Source of the DNA: Coptis chinensis
Lineage: Eukaryota > Streptophyta > Magnoliopsida > Ranunculales > Ranunculaceae
Assembly: GCA_015680905.1 (NCBI GenBank)
Contig: CM027383.1
Span: 90,168,501-90,232,500, forward strand
Direction: 5' to 3'
DNA length: 64,000 bases
The notes below the pieces were generated by a model. It did no database searches. It was not told the DNA's origin and was given only the letters and a program-made list of their open reading frames with translations. Position 1 is the first letter of the stretch; each line of letters opens with the position of its first letter. Positions 29,622 to 39,450 of the stretch are shown here, one piece after another. The translations under genes were made by a program, and so were the position numbers.

Positions 29622-31958
29622 TCAATCTGATGATGCAGTTTGTGTTGGATGCTGCTGCATTAGTAGGATTGTTGCCTTTCCTCCATAATTAGATGTCTCA
29701 AATATGTCTCCGATAGTCCCTAGTTCTGAGCATTTGTCCCAATCTGTAAGTTCAAGGATGAGTGCTGAATTTTCATCATGTCGTCTCCCCAGTATTATCA
29801 TTTGATATTTATCCCCCATTGCACCAATCACACTGATTACATCTAACCCATTGTTTACATCCTCATGTATATACGTCAGTCGATTGTTGTATGTACCTCT
29901 GAGTTTAAAATAACTAAGCGTATCCTCATCAAGACTACTCTCATACGTTTTATTCCACAGCTTAGAACGCTTGAGAAATCGAATTACAGTCACTTTAATG
30001 TTTGGGTGCTCTGACATTCTCTCTGCATATACTAGTGCCTCACGATCATCCGGACCGCCCAAGAAAACCACTGCAACATCAAAAAACGACTGATTCTCTA
30101 AAAAATTGTTGATGCCACCAAGAAGCCCTCGGTCAATGAGGATGCCAACAGAGCAAGGAGCATGTTCAAGGAGATTCTTGTTCACTGTTCTTATCCCATT
30201 GTTGACGAAACCAGTGTCCAATTGCTTGTGGAAAGGGACTATTATGATAGAAACCATATTGTCGATCACAAGCCTACATGCATCAGTGTGCATAGATGTA
30301 TACGCTGTTACCACAGTGTAAGGATGAACTGAAACTCTCCCTTCATTGTTTTCTTCGTAAGACTTGAACACATTGATGATTCTCTGGGATACTGTAGTTG
30401 CAGAAGAAGATCTTCTGTGCGATTTGTGGGAAACGAGTTGGGGAGTTTCATGGCCAACGATCTCTTCAAAATGAATGATGCTCAAGTTGATGGGGCTAAT
30501 TTTGGTCGGATTGGTGGCCTTCATAAGATGGACTGTGGATAATACATTCTGCTCATCGTGGATGCAAGCAAGAACTCGCAGTTCAGCGTCGGGATCAAAG
30601 TGTCGAATGGTTCTTCTGCTATGGAGCTTATATTTCATTGACAACTTGGAGAGATATCTTACTAGGGGTGCGGAAGCACCTGTTATCACTAATGCGGACA
30701 AGACCAAGATTCGAAAGATTTCGATGTTAAACAATTCAGCTCGGTCCCACAACATAAGATAGAAGGAAAGCTCCATAAAGCCTTGAGCATTCATCGTGAG
30801 GCCGAGTAAGGTAGCATCCCTGTAGGACAGTTTGTAGTAAAGAGCAGGTACAAATGCTCCTAAAAACTTTCCTGTGCAACAAACGAGAACAACTAATGCA
30901 ACAAGGAGAGTGGTTCGTAACTTAAAGCGAAATACATTCACCCATAAACCAATCTCGGTGTAGAAAAGTGGTATTATCATCCACTTAATGAAAAACTCAA
31001 TCCTCTCAACTAGGGCGGATCCTAAAGGTGGCCCTGGTGGTATAATCAGCCCAAAAATGAGTGGCCCAAACACAATGTCAACATCAAGCTTACGACACAA
31101 GAAAGCTAACATCAGTACTGCTGTGCACAGAATACATAAGTATCCTTCCTTTATTGTCTTTCCCTCTGGTATCCGCTTGATCATCCAGTTTACCGCTGGC
31201 CGCAATATAAACATGATTACCATCACCACTATGGCTAAACAGAGACACCCGTATAAAGTTCCATTTACGTAGCTTCCTTCACGTTGAAAGGCGGTAAGAC
31301 ATGCCAATACTGACAAATGAATTATACTACTGATCAATGAAGAAGATAAGGCTAGGTCGCTGAACTCCGTGTTGAAAATATTGAGCTCAGCAAGAAAACA
31401 AGCAACGGAAGGGAAGGTCGGAATAGATTCTACAACTCCAACCACTAGAAGATAACGGTATAGCTTGTCGTCCACATGCATACAGTTATATAATATAATA
31501 GCACAACTAGTAGATAACGCCGTTGAAACTACAATTACCAAAATGCATATGATTATTCCTTTTATTCCTGTCCTTCTTATCATCATTGGGTCCACCTTAA
31601 GTCCAACCAAGAAGATCTGGAAAATTAAAGCATAATATGCGAATATATCAGTAACATATAAACTTGGAATGGGGAATAGTTTGCGTAAAGTTCCAAGGAT
31701 ACGACCCAAAATAGAAGGACCTAATGCAATCCCCGCGGCAATTTGAGCAACCGTTGTAGGTATGCCTAGAGGCTTAAGAAGAACCCAGGCCATGATCGAC
31801 GTAACTGAAGATAGAAGGAGTTGAAATTCTAGCACCGGGAAGGAGTATTTGAGATGATGCATGATGTTAAATATATTACCATAGGGACTGCTCCCGAAGA
31901 CGAAATCACATTCATCTGTAATATATGGCTGGTAGGTCTCCTTTGGTATTATTGACAT
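29622..31958 (-). CDS. Cation/H+ antiporter of the plant CHX (CPA2) family
   Basis: An intact single-exon ORF of 778 codons, within the usual 750-850 of plant CHX proteins. The N-terminal half (to about residue 430) is a multi-pass Na+/H+ exchanger domain with some 11-12 hydrophobic segments, including MAWVLLKPLGIPTTVAQIAAGIALGPSILG and IFLVGLKVD early and TMNAQGFMELSFYLML late. The C-terminal half is a long soluble region (RVLACIHDEQNVLSTVHLMKA, then MGDKYQMIILGRRHDENS) typical of CHX cytosolic domains. The family exchanges K+ or other monovalent cations for H+ on endomembranes or the plasma membrane. The segment VVESIPTFPSVACFLAEL occupies the position of the usual (A/S)xTSFPVxAR-type motif of CHX transmembrane segment 5/6, so transport properties cannot be assumed. 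The start chosen is the first ATG of the open frame. It is the only intact ordinary gene in the window. The exact CHX number is not assignable. Confidence 0.95.
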   Translation of the reverse strand: MSIIPKETYQPYITDECDFVFGSSPYGNIFNIMHHLKYSFPVLEFQLLLSSVTSIMAWVLLKPLGIPTTVAQIAAGIALGPSILGRILGTLRKLFPIPSLYVTDIFAYYALIFQIFLVGLKVDPMMIRRTGIKGIIICILVIVVSTALSTSCAIILYNCMHVDDKLYRYLLVVGVVESIPTFPSVACFLAELNIFNTEFSDLALSSSLISSIIHLSVLACLTAFQREGSYVNGTLYGCLCLAIVVMVIMFILRPAVNWMIKRIPEGKTIKEGYLCILCTAVLMLAFLCRKLDVDIVFGPLIFGLIIPPGPPLGSALVERIEFFIKWMIIPLFYTEIGLWVNVFRFKLRTTLLVALVVLVCCTGKFLGAFVPALYYKLSYRDATLLGLTMNAQGFMELSFYLMLWDRAELFNIEIFRILVLSALVITGASAPLVRYLSKLSMKYKLHSRRTIRHFDPDAELRVLACIHDEQNVLSTVHLMKATNPTKISPINLSIIHFEEIVGHETPQLVSHKSHRRSSSATTVSQRIINVFKSYEENNEGRVSVHPYTVVTAYTSMHTDACRLVIDNMVSIIIVPFHKQLDTGFVNNGIRTVNKNLLEHAPCSVGILIDRGLLGGINNFLENQSFFDVAVVFLGGPDDREALVYAERMSEHPNIKVTVIRFLKRSKLWNKTYESSLDEDTLSYFKLRGTYNNRLTYIHEDVNNGLDVISVIGAMGDKYQMIILGRRHDENSALILELTDWDKCSELGTIGDIFETSNYGGKATILLMQQHPTQTASSD

Positions 31959-32260
31959 AGTTTGAGATGAGCCTCGCCGCTAGGGGCTAGCAATTTGGTC
32001 TTGCTTCACGTAGCTGAAGAATACAAGGAGAAGAAGAAAAGACGAGATCTCAAAAAACAAACATAAGTTTCCTAGCTAGCTAGCTGTTGCGTAACTAAAA
32101 AAACAAATAAAGAAAAAGAATCGAACCAACTACAATCATAAGTTTCCTAGCTAGCTGTTATTTCTAGCTATTGTCGTTGAGACTAGAGAGAATTTCTCCT
32201 TACAAAGGGTGAACCTGAATACTGTTTGTGACCAGATCTTCTTTCCCCCTCGATCGTCGT
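31959..32260 (-). promoter_or_regulatory. 5' flank of the CHX gene with a direct repeat
   Basis: This is the presumed 5' untranslated and promoter region. A 20-bp unit, CATAAGTTTCCTAGCTAGCT, occurs at 32062-32081 and 32138-32157, 76 bp apart. No convincing TATA box was seen in the expected place. Confidence 0.45.
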
Positions 32261-33251
32261 GCCGGTTGGACTCTTAATAGTACTGTTCGTGCTAAATCAC
32301 CAGTGCACAAAAGAAACACCCAACTTTAGCTGTATCAAAATTGTTCGAGACAGACTGCGGACTCCGTTGGACTACTCATGGCATGGTGTGGGTTGGGGAA
32401 ACTGGACTTTGGAATGGGTAAACCGCTCCATGTTGGACCTATTTGCCGCGATAGGTGTAGAATCGAAATTTTTATTTCAGAGATTACGGCCAAGGACAAA
32501 ACCAAATAATAATTTGGCCATAAGTTCATTTCAATTTTAATTTCGCTATAAGTCCAAAACCGGGTTTACGTCATCATTTTTTACTTATAATTTCGGCTCA
32601 AAGATACATTTTTGTTAATAATTTCAGCTCAAGGACAAACCGGGCTGATATCATCATATGTAAATTCAAAGTTACATAGTTTTCTTTACATTTACATTTT
32701 CATATGTAAATTCAAAGTTACATAGTTTTCTTTACATTTACATTTTCATATGAAAATTTCTTCATTTTAATTTTACATATGAAAATTTAAATTTACATAC
32801 TTACGTCTTGGACTTAAGATGAAATTTAAATTCAAATGGACTTAGGGCGATTCTTTTTTGAAAATTGGGGTCTCAGCCCAATTATTACTTGCTTTTATTA
32901 ACACAAAAACTATTGAAACTGATCAAAAAAATTTATTCACACAAAAACTATTGAAACTGAACCGTGTCTAATAGGCCAATGAAAAACTTATCGTAGGCGT
33001 GATTTCGTTAGTGCTAAAACTCGATAGATATGCTCATGTATCATATTCAAATTCATCATAGGTACTATTTGGGCCAAACAAGAACGGACAGAGCCTGTTT
33101 TTGTCAAGCCCGTCTCAAAATTAGGCTAAAAGTCCGTCAGTTTTCTTCATAATTTAAAAATGGGCCTAACAAGAATGAGCTCGGCCTATATATCCATTCC
33201 AAATGGTGTAGTGGGTTCAAATCAAATAAACTTTATTTTGTATATTATTCC
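32261..33251. other. Repeat-rich intergenic DNA upstream of CHX
   Basis: Three or four diverged copies of a roughly 60-bp unit with GGCTCAAGGACAAACCGGG and ATCATCAT blocks lie at about 32490-32660. A further direct repeat of about 45 bp (AAATTCAAAGTTACATAG and following bases) lies at 32662-32750. No protein domain is recognisable. Confidence 0.6.
32655..32750. repeat. Direct repeat, about 45 bp x 2
   Basis: Two adjacent, essentially identical copies of TCATATGTAAATTCAAAG followed by TTACATAGTTTTCTTTACA and TTTACATTTTCATATG. A third, partial copy follows. Confidence 0.85.
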
Positions 33252-33780
33252 CAGTGTTCTAAAAAACGCTAGGCGGTAGTCGGGCGGTGGGAGAGCGCCT
33301 AGGCCTTCTAGGCAGTGCCTAGACGGGCTAGGTGCTAAGCGGTTTTTTTTTCCTAATATATATAGTAATACACACATATACTACAAGAAATGAAGAAAAT
33401 CATTTATCATAACTCAAAAAATAAATACAAACAAAGATACTTATTACAAAAATGCGTAATAGTTGAGGAATATTGACTTCATATAAAAACGTACTCTTTG
33501 TTATAGTGACATAATTTACATTAGACTTAAATATTTTAAATTCATTCAAATCTTAAGCCTACACAGGCCTTTATTTTTCGACATTTAATCAAAAAAAAAA
33601 AAATTGACTAGACCGCCTAGAGGCCGCCTAGCCCGCCTAGAGGCCGCCTAGCCCGCCTAATCGATCCGCCTAGACCCACCTAGTCGGTCCACCGATTTTT
33701 TAAACGACTAGGGCCTAGACGAGTCGGTTGGACACTGCCTAGCGCCTAGGCGGCCGCCTAGACCGATTTTCAGAACAGTG
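33252..33780. mobile_element. hAT-like MITE, 529 bp
   Basis: The ends are CAGTGTTCTAAAAAACG at 33252 and, in reverse complement, CACTGTTCTGAAAATCG ending at 33780. The flanks are ATTATTCC and ATTATTAC, an 8-bp duplication with one mismatch. The interior is AT-rich, while the subterminal regions are dense in CGCCTAG and GGCGG motifs in both orientations. It has no coding capacity. Confidence 0.85.
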
Positions 33781-34046
33781 ATTATTACTAACCATCAATT
33801 TGCTGCTCATAATGTATATATTGTTACTGACCATACTTATCTCTCACAAATTCTCATCAATAATTAATAACCTTCATCAACAATTTTTACTCTCATATAT
33901 ATATGAATCAATGCATCTCTCTTAACCATACAACCTAGTTTATGTGTGTACAGATAACGACTACTGGCCATCTTTCCCATGTTTGCAATTACAACTCCCC
34001 TCAAGAAGTGAAAATCCTTTCCTTTTGGGATGTTGGCCGGAGGTAA

Positions 34047-34330
34047 AACCAGAAAAGCTCCTCAAATGAAGCAATGCTCTTGGATTCCACCCGTGCCCAA
34101 TATTCTCAAGCTCAACACCGATGGAGCATCCATTGGGAACCTTAGTCCTTCGATCTGGTACTAGTGTAGTTACAAGAGATAACAATGGAGACTTTAAATT
34201 CTCGTACGTTATGGAAAAATGTTGGTATCGGCTCAAATTATAGAGCAGAATGCCTTGTTGTGATCGAATGTGTGGATTGTGCAATGTCCAAGGGTTGGAG
34301 ACATCTATGGGTGGTATTGACAAACCTTTT
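34047..34330 (+). pseudogene. LINE RNase H fragment
   Basis: PPVPNILKLNTDGAS (about 34087-34131), VVTRDNNGDFKF and AECLVVIECVDCAMSKGWRHLWV are the first two blocks of the plant LINE or LINE-like RNase H domain. The third block (ESDS) is lost. Frames change at about 34145 and 34235. It is the 3' remnant of a non-LTR element. The neighbouring 33781-34046 contains nothing recognisable. Confidence 0.7.
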
Positions 34331-34481
34331 ATGTCTGGATTGCCTTCATCTCCAAGCTAGAGATCCTGGATATATTCTCGGCAGTATCTTGGATATCATG
34401 AATATATTCTCGGTAGTTGTATGTTACCATTGTTGTACAAATCTTCCTAAGTTATATGATCTCATCATACACTATGTAAAC

Positions 34482-34483
<2 letters not shown>

Positions 34484-34567
<84 letters not shown>
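34484..34567. repeat. (TA)n microsatellite
   Basis: About 83 bp of uninterrupted TA dinucleotides ending 15 bases before the gag ATG of the second copia element. The apparent ORF of alternating Ile-Tyr across it is an artefact. Confidence 0.98.
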
Positions 34568-34569
<2 letters not shown>

Positions 34570-34581
34570 TAAGTCTACACC

Positions 34582-35930
34582 ATGGCCAACAACACTAATT
34601 CATCTGCATCTTCTTCGATCTCCTCGAGCATTATTATGTCAACAATGTCTTCTACTACCCCAAATCTTGTCTTACAAAATATTTCCACTCTTGTCTCTGT
34701 GAAACTCGCTGAAACAAACTTTCTTCTTTGGGAAATTCAAATAAAACCTTTTCTTATTGGCCAAAATTATTGGCATTTCATTGATGGTTCCTATCCATGC
34801 CTACTAGAATTCATTTCATCATCTCTCAATCCTGAATACACTCTTTGGTATTACACAGATGAAACTATATCTCATTAGCCTAATCAATGCTATACTTTTT
34901 GAAGCAGTTCTTTCACAAGTTGTTGGTCTATCTACTTCCAAAGCCATATGGGAGTGTCTTCAACAGAACTTTGCTCAGCAATCTCTCGCAAATGTAACTC
35001 ATCTACGCTTCCAACTATTCTCTATAACCAAAGGAAATAAATATGTCTCTGAATATCTCCAACATGTCAAGTCTCTCTCAAACTCCCTTGCTACTATCAA
35101 TGAATATGTTAAGGATACTAACTTTGTTACCTTCGTTATGTATCGCCTCGGTTATGATTATAAAATGTTTGTGACAGCCATCCTTCAAAACCCCCCTCTC
35201 CCTTCTTTCTCTGACCTTCATGCTCGACTTTTGACCTTTGAATCACTGGATATCAATTCATCCACCACAGAGTCACTTCCCTCAATCCCACTACTGTTTT
35301 ACTCTCTTCCCATAATTCCAATCCAAATCATGGAAACAATCATACTTGTGGTGGTTGACAAGGTTGTGGGTCTATAAACTATCAAGCTGACTACTCTCAC
35401 TTTAATTCGTCTTACAATTCACAGAGAGGTTCTTATGGCTGTGGTTATCAAGGTTGTTGATGCGAAACAAACAGAGATTTAAAAGAAAAGATGCGGAGAT
35501 CTTTAAAAAAGGGAATAGATTTAAGGAGGAAGAAGATTGAATAGAAAAATTATAGAAGCTGAGGGAGAAAAGTATAATAGGTTTTAGAGATTTGATATTT
35601 GATAATTGGTTGAATGAACTAAACTACAATCACCTCCTTATATAGATAAACCATACTTGATAACCAAGAAATCTAGATTTCTAATTCTAACCTAGACTTC
35701 TAAATCTAATTAAACTTTAAATAGAAAATACTAAATATTCCAAATTCCTAATAAGTAATAGTTCTAATTAGCAACTAAAAATTAGGAATTCCGGCGCAAG
35801 AAAGAGGGACTAGTAATCCTACATCAGTCGTGGTCGTGGCCGCAATCAATCTCAAGGCATATTGGGTCCTTCTCCATCTTCCATTCAATGCACATTTTGT
35901 CACAAATATAGCACACCGCTTCGAACTGCT
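34582..35930 (+). pseudogene. Copia Gag of the second element, interrupted
   Basis: The frame starts MANNTNSSASSSISSS and continues with VKLAETNFLLWEIQIKPFL, YCHFIDGS-like context and IWECLQQNFAQQSLANVTHLRFQLFSITKG, VSEYLQHVKSLSNSLATI: the usual copia gag domain. A frame change lies near 34860-34890. The Gly-rich tail is split by the solo LTR and resumes as SRGRGRNQSQGILGPSPSS before a damaged zinc knuckle (CTFCHKY). Confidence 0.88.
35458..35826 (-). mobile_element. Solo LTR, 369 bp, inserted in copia gag
   Basis: The insert runs TGATGCG to CTACATCA, with flanks GTTGT (35453-35457) and GTCGT (35827-35831), a 5-bp duplication with one mismatch. On the minus strand it reads TGATGTAGGATTACTAG and has a TATA box (TCTATATAAGGAGG, about 35637-35650) followed by a leader, so minus is the natural orientation. 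No internal region is present. Confidence 0.8.
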
Positions 35931-35959
35931 ATAGTCGTCCCTGCAATTTTGATGATGAT

Positions 35960-36340
35960 TTGTCATCAACTTTTGTTGGTCTTCAGATAGGACCACAAGT
36001 TGACCCCAACTGGTATCCAAACCCGGGTGCTACAAATCACATGACTGGTGATGCTCGTTCCTTTACAAACCATTATGATTATGGTGGAAATGATCAAGTT
36101 CAATTGGGTAATGGTGACTTCCTCCTTATTGCACATACTGGTAGCATCTCTCTCTCTCTTCTGGTTCTCACTCCTTTCAATTATCAAATGTTTTACATGT
36201 CCCAAACATGCGTAAAAATCTCCTTTTTGTCGCTTAATTTACTCATGATAATTCAGTTAGCATCACATTTTATCCTTTTGGTTTTCTAATTTGCGATTTA
36301 CGTACGGGATCTATTCAATTCTTTTTCAGGGCCAATGTAA
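35960..36340 (+). pseudogene. Copia protease of the second element, active site changed
   Basis: WYPNPGATNHMTGD stands where copia proteases have W-x-D-(T/S)-GA-(T/S)-xH, so the catalytic Asp is Asn and the next residue is Pro. The rest (QVQLGNGDFLLIAHTGS) is recognisable. The frame is then broken at about 36175. Confidence 0.85.
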
Positions 36341-36399
36341 AGACGGATTATACCCCCATCAAACCAAGTTGTTCTTTTCAAGCACTTACGACATCTAGT

Positions 36400-37205
36400 T
36401 TGTCACGCACACTTTGGCATCGCCGTTTGGGACATCCCTCATTTATTATTCTTAGGAAACTATCTAATAACAAATGTTTAGGTTCATTTTCCTTTAGTCA
36501 TGATCAATTTTGTAAGGCTTGTGCCATGGGAAAGTCTACACGACTTCCTTTTGTTACTCGAGAACATCGTTTGTACTTCTACACCATTTGATTTAATTCA
36601 TAGTGATGTTTGGATGTCTCCTATTTCTTCTGTCTCTGGCTATCGTTATTATGTGCTTTTCACTAACGATTTTACTCGTTATTCATGGGTGTTTCCCATG
36701 AAACTAAAATCTAAAGTTTTCAATCACTTTGTCTACTTGTTTAATTTCATTAAGAATCAATTTTATGTTATCATTAATTGTTTTCAAAGCAATGGAAGCC
36801 GCAAATATGAAAACTCATCCTTCCATAATTTTTGTGCAAACGAAGGAATTCATCACAGATTTTCCTGCCTACACACACCCTAACAGAATAGTCTTGCAAA
36901 ACATAAGCACCGTCATATTTCCGAGATGTTTGATGATTACTTCTAGTATTCCTTTTACTTTGTGGGTTTAGGCAATTTGTATTGATGTATACTTAATAAA
37001 CAGGTTACCAACACCGGTTATGAACTTTAAATCTTCATTCCTTGCTTTATTCGGTTCCACACACTCTATCCTACATATTTTCAGTTGCATATGCTATCCG
37101 TATCTTGGAGATTATACTGCTCACAAATTATTGCCTAGATCTATTGCTTGTGTTTTTCTTAGATACAACTCTTGTTACAAGGGGTTTCAATTTGTTGCTT
37201 GAATT
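36400..37205 (+). pseudogene. Copia integrase of the second element, broken
   Basis: The HHCC finger (LWHRRLGHPS, then CKACAMGK) lies at 36400-36545. The core reads LIHSDVWMSPISSVSGYRYYVLFTNDFTRYSW, then FQSNGSRKYENSSFHNFCANEGI, where the second catalytic Asp is Asn. The region after 36880 is decayed, with AYTHPNRI- and SCICYPYLGDYTAHKL-like traces. Confidence 0.85.
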
Positions 37206-38741
37206 CAATTACTGGGCGCTTATACATCTCTCGACATGTGGTATTTGATGAATCAAACTTCCCATATGCAACAGTTTCATCTACTAAAGTAGTGGTGCCT
37301 CATTATTCTGATTTAGTCTTCATTCCAATCATTACAGCACAGGAGACATCATCACTTTATATACCACCAACAAGTTAAGAGGTATCACTACCATCTCCTC
37401 TCTCTGTACCAACATTCAATTTTAAGTTACCGCTTACCGAAGAACATTCAGAGTCAGCACCAACATCACTTGATAATTCACAAGTACCAGCACCACTTGC
37501 TCCCTCACAAGCATCACCTACTCCATCACCAGAACAAGCACAAGCACCTGCATCACTTTCTTCTTCATATGCTCCCTCACAAGCACCACCTACACCATCA
37601 CTAGTACAAGCACTTGCAACACTTGCTCCTTCTTTTTCTGTTGCTCCACCACCAATTACAGAGCATCATATGACCACTAGAATAAAGGATGGTGTAAAAC
37701 TTTTTAGGCCAAAACGGTATCCTAATTTTGCAACACGACATCCCGTTCGAGCAACATTTTCTATGCAATTGACAAGAAAGGCAAAACCTTCAAGTTTTTC
37801 TCAAGCACAAAAATCACGTGTTTGGCGCTAAGCAATGAATGAGGAATTTAATGCTTTGTTGAAAAATGGCACATGGTCACTTGTTCCACCTCATCCAAAT
37901 CAGCGCAAATTAAAGTCCCTTCAAAATGGGTTTTCATAATTAAATGGCGATCTAATGGTGCGATTGAACGTCTTAAAGCTCCTCTTGTCACCAAGGGCTT
38001 TCACCAATAACCAGGAAGTAATTATGATGAAACATTTAGTCAAGTTGTTAAACCGACAACCATTCGCACCGTTTTAAGCTTGGTTGTCTCTTCTTCTCGG
38101 CCACTTCGCCAACTCGATATAAAGAATGTGTTTCTGCATGGCACCCTATCTAAAGAAGTTTATATGACACAACCGCCTGGCTTCGTTGATCCCCAACGTC
38201 CTCATCATGTTTGAAAATTACACAAGACAATTTATGGCCTCAAACAAGCTCCCCATGTTTGGTGTTAGTGCCTAAGATCTTTTCTGGATTTGTTCAAAGC
38301 ACTGCTAACTCCTCAATATTCACATATCATAATGGTTCCTCAGTAATGATTTTCCTTCTCTATGTGGATGATATAATGTTAACATGAAACTCCACTCAAC
38401 TATTACAATCTTTTATTGCATCCTTAGGGACTGAATTTAAGATTAAAGATCTCGGTGATTTGTATTATTTTCTGGGATTAGAAGCCACTCGTGATGCAAA
38501 TTGTCTTTATCTTTCCCAAACTAAATACACACTTGACTTGCTCCGTCGAAGCCGAATGTTAGATTGTAAGTCGTGCTCCACACCTATTGTAACACGTACC
38601 CAATTATCATCATTGAGTGGAGACCCTCTTTCAGATGCGACTAAATATTGTCATATTCTTGGTGCTCTTCAATATTTGACAATCATACGACCTGATATTG
38701 CCTTTGTTGTTCACCACTTTGTGCAATTCATGAGCAGCCTA
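37206..38741 (+). pseudogene. Copia spacer and reverse transcriptase, broken and truncated
   Basis: A Pro/Ala/Ser/Thr-rich spacer (37400-37670) is followed by RT blocks: EEFNALLKNGTWSLVPP, the LRQLDIKNVFLHG-type block (about 38105-38140), FLLYVDDIML (active site intact) and DLGDLYYFLGLEATRDANCLYLSQTKYTLDLL, then RPDIAFVVHHFVQFM. Many stops and frame changes occur before 38350. The end at 38741 is the junction with the LTR start at 38742. Confidence 0.88.
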
Positions 38742-39450
38742 TGATAAGTGCTCAAAAATTGTATTTTAACCCTCAATTATACCTCTTGTTTAGTCTTCTT
38801 AGTGAACTAATCATTCTTGTAAGTTATGTTTTATGACTTTACAAGTGAAAAAAAAAAGTTTTGCATATTAGAGTAAAAGGGGCAAAAATGAGCAATTTAG
38901 AGCATTAAGAATCACATAGGAGCTCATTGATAATTATGGAGAAGGCCCAAGGTTTTAAAACTATGAAAAGATAGGACTTGTACCTGTTTTAAAACTTATT
39001 TGGAATCCTAAGGCAAATGGACCCGTTACTTGGACCAAAGCCCGCAAATAAAGAGCAAAAGATGGAGTTGAAAAGGCAAAATAGACCCATGTGTCTGGGG
39101 CGCATGGAATTGCACTAGCCTGTGCATCCAGACGCATGGAGCCTATCTAGCAACTACACCTCTTCAATGTTTTTAGAAACAGAAGTTGGAATTGGAAGGA
39201 GGTCAATATGTAATAGAAAATTATGTCTAAAAGCCTATGTTTGCGATGTTTATAGAGCTCATTGTAACCGCTATATAAGGAGCACCTCAGTGTCAATTGT
39301 AATTGTCACTTCACATTATTTTTGTCTCCAGAACTTGAGGCAAAGAGATGTTAATAATAAAAAATTCGGTTTTCACTAGCCAAGTCTTAATAAACTAATC
39401 TCCCTTATACCAACCCCAATTTTTATAAAAGAATATTTATAGCATGTATT
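38742..39450 (+). repeat. Athila-like LTR start (subfamily A) with TATA box
   Basis: TGATAAGTGCTCAAAAATTG followed by TATTTTAACCC matches the LTR starts at 1079 and 54168. A TATA box (CTATATAAGG, 39271-39280) is in a plausible place. The right limit of the LTR is unknown and no primer-binding site was recognised. Confidence 0.6.
39271..39280 (+). promoter_or_regulatory. TATA box in the 38.7-kb LTR
   Basis: CTATATAAGG, followed about 30 bases on by CAGTGTC and CATT contexts that could serve as transcription start sites. Confidence 0.55.

Larger units (their letters stand above)
34582..38741 (+). mobile_element. Second copia retrotransposon (Ale/Retrofit-like), truncated
   Basis: Gag, protease, integrase, spacer and RT lie in copia order from the ATG at 34582. 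No 5' LTR was found. The right end stops in the RT connection at 38741, exactly where an Athila-like LTR starts. A 369-bp solo LTR (35458-35826) interrupts gag. The Pro/Ser/Ala-rich integrase-RT spacer (about 37400-37670) and the HHMTTRIKDG motif fit the Ale/Retrofit group, with moderate certainty. Confidence 0.88.

Noticed and set aside
30106..31272. Plus-strand ORFs opposite CHX
   Set aside because: They are reverse-strand shadows of the CHX coding sequence.
34185..34598. ORF of 137 codons across the TA repeat
   Set aside because: Its second half is alternating Ile-Tyr from a (TA)n microsatellite. The first half overlaps LINE RNase H traces in another frame.
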